64,000 nucleotides of DNA from positions 9,570,943 through 9,634,942 of the forward strand of contig CM047431.1 in assembly GCA_026168455.1 (NCBI GenBank), in the 5' to 3' direction. Below are positions 12,528-25,300 of the stretch, piece after piece. Position 1 is the stretch's first letter; every line of letters starts with the position of its first letter. Origin of the DNA: Theocolax elegans (taxonomy: Eukaryota; Arthropoda; Insecta; Hymenoptera; Cerocephalidae). A model generated the notes under the pieces. It was not told the DNA's origin. It worked only from the letters and a program-made list of their open reading frames with translations, and ran no database searches. Both the position numbers and the translations under genes were made by a program.

Positions 12528-12724
12528 AATCGGTATTTCCGAACTAATGTCCCGACCTGGGGACGTTGATTTTTTTCTTTCTCGATCTTTCCTTAATTAA
12601 TTTTCTAATACCTCTGGCAACATTTAAGACTTAGCGATATGCAAGTAAGTTGCTAATAAAAGAGGGTTTTGTGCAATATTTGAAAAAATATTGAGCAACA
12701 CAAATTAGTTCGGAAATACCGATT
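12528..12724. mobile_element. MITE, 197 bp
   Basis: Perfect 21-bp terminal inverted repeats begin AATCGGTATTTCCGAACTAA at 12528 and end at 12724. The interior is 155 bp, noncoding, without repeats of its own. This is the form of a miniature inverted-repeat transposable element. The target duplication is not clear; flanking bases are AT-rich on both sides. Confidence 0.8.
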
Positions 12725-12937
12725 AAAATTTATAAAATACATATTCTATGTTATTTTGAAATTCTAACATATTAAAAAATTATCAGAATCAGTTAGTCAA
12801 ATGTAGGACATTTTTTAGTGTACATACAAAAGAAATTGCTAGTTTAACATTGAGTTACGCAAAATATTGGTCATTAGCATATTAAGAATTTCGTATAAAT
12901 ACTTATGTACAACGTATAAATACATATGATAGCATAA

Positions 12938-13450
12938 TGTTCGCGCCAATCGTGAATGTTATATATATTCAATTTACTCTTAGTATTTATACTTTAAATC
13001 AAGCGTCGAGACAATCGTTGCTTTCGAAAGGTTCGCGTTTGTTTATATTTTTGGCGCTTACTTTGCGTCAAGAACGATTGCGGCGTTCGAGCTGCTTAGC
13101 TCTCTCGCGTCGTCTAATATAGCATTAGTATAGATACCGACTTGCTCTCGGTCTAGAGGCTCCGAAAGCTCTCCCGGTTAGCTGTATTTTTCTTAAAACC
13201 CGGGATAATTTTTAGTTATATTCTAAATTACTTTGTTATTAGTTTTAGGTTTATTTGCTATTAGTTTTTTATATAAATAAAACAGCTAATTATTTATAGA
13301 TAAAAACTGTTGTGATTTTGCCTTCTTTTTACATCCTTCCACGCCCGTAAGATAATCAGCGGCTTATGTCTGTTGTGAATTTGTTGACCTTTAGTGTTAA
13401 ACTGTTTTTACGTCTATCGCGCTCTTTCAGTTATTTAAAAGGCTTCAACA
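12938..13450 (+). repeat. BEL 5' LTR
   Basis: 513 bp, starting TGTTCGCGCC and ending GGCTTCAACA. It matches 19556-20069 base for base except for one T missing in the run after TGTT. The stretch TGGTCCTTCGAGCCGG just after it (about 13456-13471) is the likely primer-binding region. Confidence 0.92.
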
Positions 13451-13999
13451 TATTTTTGGTCCTTCGAGCCGGATAGATCTTATTTGCGGCATGTGGAAAA
13501 GGAGGCAATTATATTTACAAGTTCTGAACCTAATCTTGGAGTTTTCGGTTATTAAAATAACCTGTTTTTAAAAAGTGTTACTTCTCATGGACATTCATCA
13601 GGAGATGATTTTTACTGAATCGGGACAAAACTATAATTCAGTGAAGTGGTGAGTGTAACAGTGTAAGAGTAAAATAATAAAAATAAAAAGCCAACGATCA
13701 GCTTGTGACGTCACAGTTCTTCACTCGTAGACGAGGAAACATACATCCCTTCTACTACGCTGCCTACTTCTCTCTCGCTCGCGCAAAGGAATAAAGGAAA
13801 AGTATAGCAGCTCGCTTTGCGTCGCACACATCGTACTCGCATTGTTTTTGTCGACAGCAAGTGTTTACACACAGGTGACTTCCAACGTAGCTCTTACATC
13901 GCGATCACGAATATACTGCTTATATTATTATAATTCAAAACGTGGAGTAAAAAGGAACTTTCTATACATTTTTTAATTATTTAATTTTGCCTTTTCAAA

Positions 14000-16900
14000 A
14001 TGGCTACTAATGAACAAAATGAATTATTAGCCAGGCAAAAAACTACTGCTAAATATATAGGCAATTTTGTTGACAATACTCTGAAATCGATAAGTTTGAA
14101 AAAAGCTAGTCCTACATATTACCGTTCTCGATTAGAAATCTTAGAAAATTATTGGCGTTTGTTTACTGATAATCATTTTAAATTAATTCCTTACGAAGAC
14201 GTACTTAAAGAAAGATCGTATTTTTATGAAGATTATTATTCTTCTGCCACCGAAGCATATACCGACGCTAGATGTTATTTACTTGATAGAATCTCAGAAA
14301 CACAAACTTCTTCCGTAAACGTACAAAGTTATACTCAACCTCAAATGCCTGCTCTTAGTAGCCATTCTGCGGTCGAAAAATTAAAATTGCCTAATTTTTC
14401 TGGCAAACAAGATGAGTGGGAGACCTTCAAACAAAAATTTTCTTCGATGATTGTTCCTGACGCGTCTATGTCCACCATTATTAAATACCAACATCTTTGC
14501 AACTGTTTAGAAGGAGAAGCATGGGATCGAATTAATCACTTTCGATCGAGCAAGGTAATTTCACAACTGCATGGCAGACTTTGTGCAAAAGATACGATGA
14601 TAGGCGATTACGTTTATACGGCAAATGGGTATATTATCTAATTTGCCTTCTGCTACAAAGGAAAACGCCTCACATTTAAATACGTTATTAAACGCTGCAA
14701 ACGAGAGTATTAATATTTTTCGTGCTGTTGACAGATCGGTAGATGCGTGGGATGATATAATTGTCTATTTTCTTGAAATTAAATTAGCTCCATCAACAAA
14801 ATTAGATTGGCAAAAAGAAATGCAGTCTTTCAAAGATGATGAAATGGATTTTCCAAAATACTCTTCTATAAAAGCTTTCATTGACGAACGACTTCGCGCT
14901 CAGGATAGAGCACAAATTAATATCGGCTCGGAAAATTCTCGCGTTGCCTCTGTAGGTAAACAAGCGTCATCTGAAGACAGAAAATTGCCTCTACGTTTTG
15001 ATTTAAATAGGAAACCATTTCGCAAAGATTATAGTAGTGTATCTAATTACACTACAACAGGCAAAAAATCTGTGCTTGTTAAGCAATATTCAAATTGCTC
15101 ATTCTGTAACGATAAACACTTTTTAAGTTACTGTACAAAATTTTCAAATTGTTCACAGGAAAAAAGAACCGAACATGTAAAAAACAACAATCTCTGTTTA
15201 AACTGCCTTGGTTCTGGACATCAGGTGGACAAATGCATATCAAAAGGAAAATGCCTTGTTTGCGGAGGTAAACATCATACAAAACTACATTCTGATAAAC
15301 TAACCTCCAGTCTCGATGACACTTCAAGTTCGGCTTCCAACGTCTCTAAATCTGTATCTATGAGCCATGCTGTTTCAAATTCAGTGCAAACCTGTGCCGC
15401 ATCTTGTGGTAAGAACGTTCTGCTTACTACGGCGTGTGTGATCCTTCAGTCACCTGATGGAACTGCTGTAACAGCTCGTGCCTTACTGGATTCTGGCGCC
15501 GAAGAATCCTTCTTATCTGAACACATGGTTCAACTTTTAAACTTAAAAAAGAGACATACAAATGTTGTTATTTCTGGTGTTGGAGCAACTACATCTGCTA
15601 TTTCTAAAAGTCGCGTATCTGTTGTATTAAAATCTCAAACTGATTCTGATTTTAATTTCAAATTTTCAGCTCTTGTTCTAAAGAAGCTGACATCTGTACT
15701 GCCTAGAAAGGAAGCTTCATATGCTTCTTGGGATCATCTCAAGGATTTGACATTTGCCGATCCTCATTTCTGTCAACCTGGCAGAATAGACTGTATCTTA
15801 AATACCGAGGTCTATGCACAAGTCATAAGGCCTGGGGTCAAAAGTGGATCATTAGGCACTCCGACCGCCATTAATTCTGTATTTGGTTGGCTTGTCATGG
15901 GACCCACAGGTGAGGATACGACTATATCAACTTCAGTCAATTTTCATGCTACAGTTGACCATGGACTTTCGAATGCTGTTTCTCGATTTTGGGAAATCGA
16001 ATCTGTGTCAACTACTGATCGTTTATCTCCAAAGGAAGAGGATTGTTATCAACACTTTAAGGATACACATTATCGAAATACAGAAGGACGGTTCGTTGTA
16101 AGGTTGCCTTTTTCCCAGACACCTGAATTTTCTGATACATGGTCTATTGCATTATCGTGTTTGGCACGTTTGGAGAAGCGCTTTGATAGGCAACCTGAAT
16201 TAGCTGTCTCTTACAAGCAATTTATGGCCGAATATGTCGAATTAGGTCATATGGAAGAAGCATCTGTTGAGGTAATAAAATCTGATTCATATTACTTACC
16301 ACATCATCCTGTAATCAAGCAAGATGGTAGCAAGAAGCTACGAGTTGTATTTAATGCCTCACAGGCAGATAATATTGGAATATCTCTAAATTCTGTTTTG
16401 CATGTAGGTCCAAAGCTACAGGAAGACGTTTTTCACATTCTGCTTAGATGGTGCTTCAAAAGAATCGTTTTTACTTGCGACATAGTAAAAATGTTTAGGC
16501 AATTTTTAATGCACAATGATGATAAAAATTGGCAACTTATTTTTTGGCACTCAGATACCTAATCACCGATTAAAACCTTTAAATTATCTACTGTTACGTA
16601 TGGCACGGCCAGTGCTCCTTTCTTATCTAATGCCTGTATGCTTCAGCTAGCAGATGACGAAGAGAAGAAATATCCAATTGCAGCAGAAATTCTCCGAAAA
16701 AATCGTTATGCTGATGATTTTTTCGTAGGGGGGGACAACCTCCAAGAAACTTTAAAAATGAGAGAACAATTATTAAATATTTTGGCATCGGCAGGCATGG
16801 ATGTAGGAAAATGGGGTACAAATTCTGTTGAGTTACTGAAAGACTTAAAAATTAAAGAAATGTTGAGTGACGAACGAGTATTAGCTGAAAACGATGTGGT

Positions 16901-19243
16901 CTCTACATTAGGTTGAGGTGGATTCCTAAGGAGGATGTTTTTTGTTTTAAAATTAGTACCTCAAATACGCCAGCTAAGATATCAAAAAGAAATATCTTAT
17001 CTGAAGTCGCTAAATTATATGATCCGATTGGTTGGTTATCGCCAGTTATAGTAAGAGCAAAACTCATTTTACAAGATTTGTGGCTGCAAGGAACAGATTG
17101 GGATGCTGAAGTATCACCGCAAATTGAAAGGGTCTGGCTGTTGTTCAAGTCTCAACTGCCTGATTTGGAAGCTATTCGAATTCCTCGTTGGTTCAATACT
17201 TTCAGCGACACTCATAGGACATTGCACGGATTTTGTGATGCCTCCGAGAGAGCTTATGCAGCTTGTGTATATCTCGTTACAAAAAGGGATAATGGATACT
17301 CAAGGTTAGTTGCTGCTAAATCCAAGGTTGCACCGATTAAGGTCATTAGTCTTCCAAAATTGGAATTGTGTGGTGCAAGTCCTACTTGTTGACTTAATCT
17401 CTTCTATTTTGCCTAAGCTAGATTCACAACCAATACAGATTTATTGTTGGTCTGATTCCAAAGTTGTTTTGGCTTGGATAAAGGGCATCCATCGCGATGG
17501 AAAACATTTATAGCAAATCGAGTTAGTCACATTGTAACATCATTGCCTTCGGTTACCTGGAAACACGTAAGATCAGGCGATAATCCAGCAGACTATGCCA
17601 CAAGAGGTATTCAAGCTTCTATTCTCAAATCTTCCTTGCTTTGGTGGCAAGGTCCAGTATGGTTGCAGTTACCAGAAAAAGATTGGCCGTCTTCTACTGA
17701 GATTTTGCACACCAACTTAGAAAAAAGGAATTCTGAATAAGCCATAATCATGCTGTACAAATTGATAATTGGTTTTCTGACTGGTGTTTGAAATTTTCTT
17801 CATATGATAAACTTGTACGTATTCTTGCTTATATATGTAGATGGAGAAGAAACGCGAATGTACTGCAAGAAAAAAGACGCACCAATTGGTTATCGGCTGC
17901 TGAATTACATCTTGGACGTAACTGCCTTCTGAAGGCAATTCAACTGAATCATTTTGCTGAAGAAATCGAGTCGTTGCTTAAAACCAAATCTGTATTTTCT
18001 AATAGTTCTATTCGCCGATTGTTACCATTTATTGATAGTGATGGTTTACTTCGTGTAGGAGGAAGACTTCAGAATTCGTTTTTAAGTGAGTCGGAGAAAC
18101 ACCCAATAATCTTGCCTTCAAATCATTATATCACAAAACTTATTATTCAGAAGGCACATCTACTAACTCTCCATGGAGGTCCTGCGTTAGTACAAAATCA
18201 TTTATCACAATCGTTTTGGATTGTTAGAGGTCGAAATCTGATTCGTAATGTTGTTCGGCGTTGTGTAAAATGTGCTCGCTACAATGCATCTACTATGGAA
18301 CAACAAATGGGACTATTACCTGCTGTACGTACCAAACCTGCAAAACCTTTTACATTTACTGGTCTGGATTACGCTGGACCATTTTCTGTACGTGCTTCAA
18401 CGGGAAGAGGTTATAAATCCTTTAAGGGATATGCTGCTATTTTTATATGCATGGTAGTTAAGGCAGTGCATATTGAGATTGTATCAGATTTAACTAAAAC
18501 TGCCTTTCTAGCAGCTTTCTCTCGTTTTTCGGCCATTCGAGGTTTATGTAAAGTTCTTTATTGTGACAACGCAACTACATTTAAGGGTGCTGAAGCTGAA
18601 CTTCATCAATTATTCAGTGCTACATCTGCCTTAAGTCAAGAAATCGCAGCTGCGATTGCTCAAGATGGTGTAACATGGAGTTACATTCCTCCTAGAGCCC
18701 CGAATTTCGGAGGTCTGTGGGAATCAAATGTCAAATCTTTCAAGCGTCATCTAGTTAGAGTCATTGGCGATTTCAAGCTTACTTTTGAGGAATTTCAGAC
18801 AGTTGCCTACAAGATTTCAGCCTGTTTAAACTCTCGACCATTGAGTGTACTCAGTAGTAATGCCGAAGATGCCCCAGTATTAACTCCAGGACACTTTTTA
18901 ATTGGCAGTCCTATGATTTCTCCGCCTGAACCTTTAACATCCGAGGAACCTACGAATGCCTGTTCAAGGTGGCAAACTGTGAGTAGAATGAATAATCACT
19001 TTTGGCAAAGATGGAATCGTGAGTTTCTTAGTCAAATTCAACAAAGAGCTAAATGGTTTGTATCCAAATCGTTCAATACAGATCAGAGATATTGTCTTAT
19101 TTAAGGACGAATTGATGCCTGCTTCTAAATGGCCATTAGCTAAAGTCATAGCTATTCATTCCGGTTCAGATGGACTTGCCAGAGTTGTGACAATTAAAAC
19201 TGCTGTTTCGGAATACAAAAGACCTGTTATTAAACTTATTTGA
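14000..19243 (+). pseudogene. BEL gag-pol, broken
   Basis: This would encode one long Gag-Pol polyprotein. The start at 14000 opens MATNEQNELL. In order: Gag with LPNFSGKQDEWETFKQKF (about 14390); knuckles CLNCLGSGHQVDKC and CLVCGGKHH (15195-15290); protease ALLDSGAEESFLSE (15480); reverse transcriptase with VFNASQ and YADDFFVGG (16350-16740); a connection block ISKRNILSEVAKLYDPIGWL (16980); RNase H with GFCDAS and YCWSDSKVVLAWIKG (17230-17490); and integrase with LDYAGPF, CDNATTFKG and the glutamate in FGGLWESNVK (18365-18735). I count two shifts near 14550-14640, a stop at 16560, and shifts near 16910, 17385, 17490, 17740 and 19080. The catalytic motifs themselves are intact. Confidence 0.9.
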
Positions 19244-19555
19244 TGCCCTTTAACGAAGAAGCTACAAATGATTTCGTTCAACTTCAACAGTCTGTGTCTG
19301 ATAAAGGCACTCGAAGAGAGAAGATTAACTGACAAATATATCAAGAAATTTGTAACTTTTTATTTATCCTTTAATTTGTATTATTTCGCTTAATTCTAAT
19401 ATTTAAAATTTCTGTAATGTCATTCATATTTTGCTTTGCATTATATAGAATCAATTCGTTTATTCATTACTATAAGATTTATAATTTTGATAAATTTGAT
19501 TTGCCTTTTATCCATGATTTAAACCGCTTATTTGATCGGTTTAAGGCGGGCGGTA

Positions 19556-20069
19556 TGTTTCGCGCCAATCGTGAATGTTATATATATTCAATTTACTCTT
19601 AGTATTTATACTTTAAATCAAGCGTCGAGACAATCGTTGCTTTCGAAAGGTTCGCGTTTGTTTATATTTTTGGCGCTTACTTTGCGTCAAGAACGATTGC
19701 GGCGTTCGAGCTGCTTAGCTCTCTCGCGTCGTCTAATATAGCATTAGTATAGATACCGACTTGCTCTCGGTCTAGAGGCTCCGAAAGCTCTCCCGGTTAG
19801 CTGTATTTTTCTTAAAACCCGGGATAATTTTTAGTTATATTCTAAATTACTTTGTTATTAGTTTTAGGTTTATTTGCTATTAGTTTTTTATATAAATAAA
19901 ACAGCTAATTATTTATAGATAAAAACTGTTGTGATTTTGCCTTCTTTTTACATCCTTCCACGCCCGTAAGATAATCAGCGGCTTATGTCTGTTGTGAATT
20001 TGTTGACCTTTAGTGTTAAACTGTTTTTACGTCTATCGCGCTCTTTCAGTTATTTAAAAGGCTTCAACA
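19556..20069 (+). repeat. BEL 3' LTR
   Basis: 514 bp, starting TGTTTCGCGCC and ending GGCTTCAACA, followed by the CATAA target duplication. It contains an AATAAA-type signal (ATATAAATAAAACAGC) that could serve as polyadenylation site of the element and, in principle, of the surrounding sense transcript. Confidence 0.92.
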
Positions 20070-20175
20070 CATAATGATCTCAAATAAAGATTAAATATGC
20101 TTAAATAAAAAAAAATACTTATGTAATATATAATGATATGGTTAAATATTTTGAAAAGTTTTTATTTCATTTTAG

Positions 20176-20340
20176 GCTCAAAATAGACAAACGCAACAGC
20201 TGGCTGCTGCAAAAATGTGTGCTCTAGAAGGAGAAGACGACCTAAGTGACTTTATGATAGAAATTGACATATTATCCGAGTGTAAGCATCCAAATGTTGT
20301 TGAACTATATGAAGCATATTTTATAGACGGAAAGTTGTGG
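20176..20340 (+). CDS. Slik: SLK/LOK-type Ste20 kinase, exon (N-lobe)
   Basis: This exon of 55 complete codons lies between an AG acceptor (TTTTAG at 20175) and a GTAAGA donor at 20341. It encodes AQNRQTQQLAAAKMCALEGE and continues through EIDILSECKHPNVVELYEAY. AAAK supplies the ATP-binding lysine of the kinase N-lobe and EIDIL the helix-C glutamate. The wording closely follows insect Slik, an SLK/STK10-family kinase known to phosphorylate ezrin/radixin/moesin proteins and regulate cell growth and epithelial integrity. The exon with the glycine-rich loop and start codon was not found in 1-20175, so it presumably lies to the left. The BEL 3' LTR ends only 106 bp before the acceptor. Confidence 0.92.
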
Positions 20341-20397
20341 GTAAGAAATAATTAAAACTATTTCTCGTGTTATTTTATCAAAATGAATGTAGCATTA

Positions 20398-20860
20398 TCA
20401 AGGAGAGGCTAAATCAAATGTTTCCTGGCCACACAGGCTTGAGGCACTGCAGTTAGATGAGAAATTCGTTTGTTCTATTCAACACTGAAACCGAAAATTG
20501 ATCGCCATATCCATTTTTACAATAAACAATTTAATAATGCTTGGTATATGCTTCAAAATCAGTAACGCCATCTATCTTTTGATCCGTGAACAGATTTTTA
20601 GAAATCGATTGTTAAAGTGTCGCTATCGTGTCATTCACGGGTAAGAACGCTCCGAATTTCAAGTGTAGCGTTGAAATATGAAATATTTTGCATATCGAAC
20701 ATGATTAAATTGTTTATTGTAACTATGACTATGACGGTCAATTAAGGGGGTCCCAAAGTCAATTTTTATTCTCTATCATATCGACTGAGTAAATCAAATA
20801 ATCGATTTTAATTAAATAATTATAATATTATATGTAGAAATAAGAGTTTATTGCCCTTCG
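20398..20860. repeat. Left arm of a split inverted repeat
   Basis: The stretch near 20403-20470 (AGGCTAAATCAAA, CTGCAGTTAGATGAGA) and the stretch near 20745-20765 (AAGGGGGTCC) recur inverted at about 32395-32475 and 32325-32345. The two arms therefore enclose the copia element and its flanks, as expected if a foldback or TIR element was later split by that insertion. The arms are diverged, hence old. Confidence 0.6.
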
Positions 20861-21718
20861 TATATGAATTATTTAAGTGTGTGCAAAATTTGGGACAGAA
20901 ATATTCTCACATTTTTGTTTAAACCCTTACCAAAAATTCTGAGTATGCTTTGCCCGTTGCACATTTTTGGTAAGGGACTACATAGAAACGAGATAATATT
21001 TTTGTCTCAAACTTTGTATATAGTTAACTTATTCATATATAAAGAGAACTGTGCTCCTAATTATATTAAGTTTAAGAAAAAAATAGCAGATTTTAATACT
21101 GCGACAATAACAAAATAAAATCTTATGCCATAAATTTCTGTTTGATGGCGCCAGGGTAGAATGATACAAAAGTCACGCTAGCGCGTCAGCCGTCAACTGA
21201 AGGTGTCGGCTGCGCGGCCCACTGACCACTTTTTTCAAAGTTGTCGATTTGGCGTTTATTAAAAACTGATTATTATTTAAAGTAAGTACTGTTTAGATAT
21301 AAAACTTGTTATAAGATCTTTCAGTACGTAATTGCAACTTATTTTATAGTTGAAATTAATTTTACAAGGACGACAGATGTATTTTATCTTATAATTACAG
21401 CTTTGACGGCTTTATCTTCAGAACAAAATATAACTTCTGCTTTTACAAACCTTATCAAACTATGTACATATATTGAAATGCACTTTCAGGAATCAGGTAC
21501 CAAGTTCTGTGTCTATAGAATGAAATTAAGTCGAGGAAAGTCGGTTATCAATTTTGCAAATGAACAATTTGCTGAATATCTTTAGAGCAATGCATTGCCG
21601 ATACATAAAACTTGGTACATGATTTCTGAGTGTGCATTTCAATATATGTGCACAGTTTGACAAGGTTTGTAGAAAAAGAATCTGTTTTTGCTCTGAAGCT
21701 AGAGCCGTTAAATTTATA

Positions 21719-22067
21719 TGTTGGATGTTAAGGAGCGAGCACAATCAGTGTAGCTATTCGTAGCAAGGCTCCCCTCCCCGACCGCGGAGCTCTCGAGCTC
21801 TCGGCTTCTCGGGCCTGCGAAGCGAACGTGCGCGGCGCTGTTGCGCGGGAGCAGCTCTCTCGCTTCGTCTCACTCGTTCTAGAACGATTGTGGACGCCGG
21901 ACGTGCTTCTAGTATTTTGCTCGACCATAAGTTTTTATACAGCTCGAGTTTTTTGTATATTTAGTTTAAGTGTAAATTGAATTAATCTAAGTATAAAAGA
22001 AGGTAGTGTTTTTATTATTAATACTCCCTTTCCCCTCTCTCCTACAGAATAATTTAAAACCTCAACA
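21719..22067 (+). repeat. Copia 5' LTR
   Basis: 349 bp, with a GC-rich front half and an AT-rich rear. Compared with the 3' LTR it has an extra 8 bp in the GAGCTCTCGAGCTCTCGG stretch near 21786. Confidence 0.9.
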
Positions 22068-22084
22068 GGTTATGGGCCCAGCAC
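22068..22084 (+). promoter_or_regulatory. Copia primer-binding site, half-tRNA iMet
   Basis: GGTTATGGGCCCAGCAC directly follows the LTR and is the complement of the D/anticodon side of insect initiator tRNA-Met. Copia elements are known to prime from a half of this tRNA rather than its 3' end. Confidence 0.85.
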
Positions 22085-22307
22085 GTTTCCACTGCGCGCT
22101 GAGGTGTCTGTAGATTGAGAGTGAGAGAGAAAACCGTGCTCGCGAGTGAAGTGAGTTTTTCTTCTCGTTACTGAGTGTTTAACGACTTGGAGGTTCTTTT
22201 CAGCTCGACGGAGGAGATTTTCCTGGACAGACCACGAGGGGTTACCCGTTTTTTTTCTATAAAGTGTTAAGCTGGAAGGAAGGAAGATAAAGAAAGCTGG
22301 ATTCAGC

Positions 22308-25300
22308 ATGCCAAAATCGAGAGGTGAGTGGTTGTTGGTTTTGAAATGTGCGCGATCGCGTGTGATGGGCAAGCTTCCTTCTAAAGATAATAAAATTCGT
22401 AAGTCCGACGCATAATTATGAAATAATAAATCTTTAGTGAAATTAACCGGGGAACCCGTGTGTCCAATATCGTTTTTTATTTTTATTTAATCTTTTGAGA
22501 GCAAGCTCGAGTAAAAATTCTGTTGGAAGTGAATTCTAAGAAATCTAAGATGGCGGCGCGTAACGGACGAAAAAAGGAGAGAAACGAGTTTTTGGCGCAG
22601 ACGCGCGCCATTTTTGTTTCTCTCTCTCTCTCTCTCTCGCTCCTGCATGATGGTAGGTGGAGAAAGCAAGTCCGCGCGCATTGTTGCTAAGGAAGATTAA
22701 TTATACTTCCGGCCGCCATTAGCTCGAAGGTAAAATACGTAGATATTGTTACGTTAAATTCAACTAAAATTCAGAATGAAGATCGAATTAAAGTAAATTA
22801 AATAAATTTGAATAAATTCAAATTAAATAAGATGAAATGAAATTAAATTAAATAAATTCAAATTTATTGGATTAAATACGCTGGAATAAAATTAAAATTA
22901 ACTGCAATAGAAAATTAGCTTGATGAAAATTTTGAAAACAGTTAACTGTGAAATAAATTAATTTAACAGATGAGAGGAATCTGAGACTATTCCTGCTCAT
23001 GCAAGACAACGAGCTCGGACTGACGGAACGACATCCGGACGAGTCCATATTCGTGGAGATGGACGAGAATGAGACCATCTACCTAAAATTGTCAGGAGGC
23101 GAAACATATAAAATTGGTAAAGCTCGAGTTTCATTAACTTAGTTGGAGTAATTATTGGATGTCACCTGACCAAATTAAATAAAATAAATTAAATTAAAGC
23201 TGAAATTGCATGCAAACAGATCCAAATTAAAGTGTTGGTCGGCACGCGCAGTGTAGTGTATGTTGTTCCACATGCATTGTGTATGCTGTGAAATCACAGG
23301 AATTATTGAAAATTAAAATCAGGTGTTTAGCATCGTTCTTTTTATTGTGTTCATAAACTGAGTGATTGCTCGTAAACTAAATAACGCCGCTGTGATAAAA
23401 TATTGTTTTCTTGATTGTGTTCATTAGAAGAATAAATATTTATTTGTGAAATAAATTACAGACAACTCAACTATCGAGGAGGAGACGTTGGCTTCTGTCA
23501 AGAGGTGGCTTCGGTCGAGGAGTCATCCTCAAACCAACATGGGGAGACTCGGTCCTCACAGCTGGAGTCTTCTGATAAGCCTGACGACAAAACGGCCGGA
23601 AAGCTCGATGATAACGAAAAGGATGATAGCTTGATTAGTCAACTAAGCTCGAAATTACAAGGTAATAAATCCACCCCAGTTGTAAAATCAGAACAAAAGG
23701 TTAAACTGGATTTGGATCTGTATAAAATTCGTCAGCGATTGAGGACAACAAAGCTTGATTTTGATTCAAAAGGAGAAAATAACCCTATCGATTCAACATT
23801 TGAAAATGTTGAAGTTAAAAATAATTTAAATAATTCAAATGCTGATTTTGATTTTGAATGTTCAGATTTGATAAAATGAGTTCAAAAGCTGGAGGCTGAA
23901 AATGAAAATTTTAAAAGAAATATGAAGTCAGACTCGCTCGTGCAGTCAACCTACAAAGGGCAAGATGATGTGGCGGGCGAGCTTATAAAGCACAAATATA
24001 GCATAGATGAAAGGCTTAGCTGGATGGAGAATAAGGTTCGGAACTGGGTAGATGAGGAAGAAAGTTATCAGCTGGATGTTAAGAAGTCTGCCCAAGCCAC
24101 AGCATCTGATAAGGTAATGAATTCTGATGCTAATAAGAATCCAACGGATGAAGAGATGTTGGATAAAATCAGTTCGACTTATATTTCCCAAGTAGTTCAA
24201 CAGGAATTAAATAAGAGAAATTTAAATAACGATTCAAGCTTGATTAAAGATACAATTCAAATAGAGGTAAATGGTAGGGAAAATATCGTTCGAAGAGAAT
24301 ATAAATTAACAAACAACTTAGATATGGATTCTTTTATGGATTATGTAAACTCGGAACTTACTGTTTGTGATTTGCTTTATATCATTGATCCTACTATAGA
24401 TTCAGCTCGAAGATTAAATGTTGAAAGGGTTAAAAAGGATACCGTAAGAGTTCGAGATATTCTTATAAATCGTATAGATAATTCTTATCATTCAAAAATA
24501 ATTCATATTCGTGACCCTGTTGAACTGTTTGATAAAATAAAACATATTAAAGAAAATGAGACGACCTTAACGACGACAAGCTTGAGAAAAAGGCTGCACA
24601 GCCTTAGATATAATCCAAATCGGGAAAAGGCGTCTGTATTTTCGGATAGATTCGATGATGTAGTTCGAAAATACAATAAACTACCTGATACTCCTGAACT
24701 CTCTGAAATTGAAGTGAGAGATGCATTTTTCGAAGCAATCGTAACTAATCTCCCTCGAGTGAGGGAAACTGAATTTATAAATAAAAATGCGACCGGAAAA
24801 TTATTAACGATTGATCAATTAAAAGATTATATTGTTCAGCAGGAAGCAGTTTGAAGTGATAAACCGGTCGGGCAGAAGGACAGTACAGCTGGAGTAAAGG
24901 CTTACGTGGTGTCAAACCTCAGCATGACATGCTACAACTGCGGTAATAAGGGTCACCATAGCAGTGAGTGCACGAGAAGCGGAAAAATGTGCTTCCGCTG
25001 CAAGAGGTACGCAGGTCACGTGAGGGCCGATTGTCCTTACACGGAGAAACAGCTGGAAGAAATCCTCCGTGAAAATGAGCGTCAGAGAAGGTATGAATTT
25101 CCAAATTCAACTCCTTTTAATAAAAGGGGTAGTTCTAAGCTCGGAGTAATACGCCGAAACAGTGACGGTCCTGTAGGCGGTACAAAAGTGAAATACTTTA
25201 AGGCTGACAGAGGCCGAGGTCGAGACCGCGGTCGAGGCAGATGGCATAATCGAGGTAGGGGAAAAGCCTCAACTGCGGAAAATAAAGTTAAAACCGGTGA

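Larger units (their letters stand above)
12938..20069 (+). mobile_element. BEL/Pao LTR retrotransposon, complete but defective
   Basis: The element has both LTRs, a complete-length gag-pol region and a perfect 5-bp target duplication CATAA (12933-12937 and 20070-20074), the length usual for BEL/Pao. The domain order Gag (DUF1759-like), zinc knuckles, aspartic protease, reverse transcriptase, RNase H and integrase identifies the superfamily. The LTRs differ only by one T near their start, so insertion is recent, yet the gene carries many frameshifts and stops. It lies in the same orientation as the kinase gene, and its end is 106 bp before the exon at 20176. Confidence 0.92.

Noticed and set aside
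20864..21118. 84-residue frame in the kinase intron
   Set aside because: Lies in an old repeat arm, no recognised motif.
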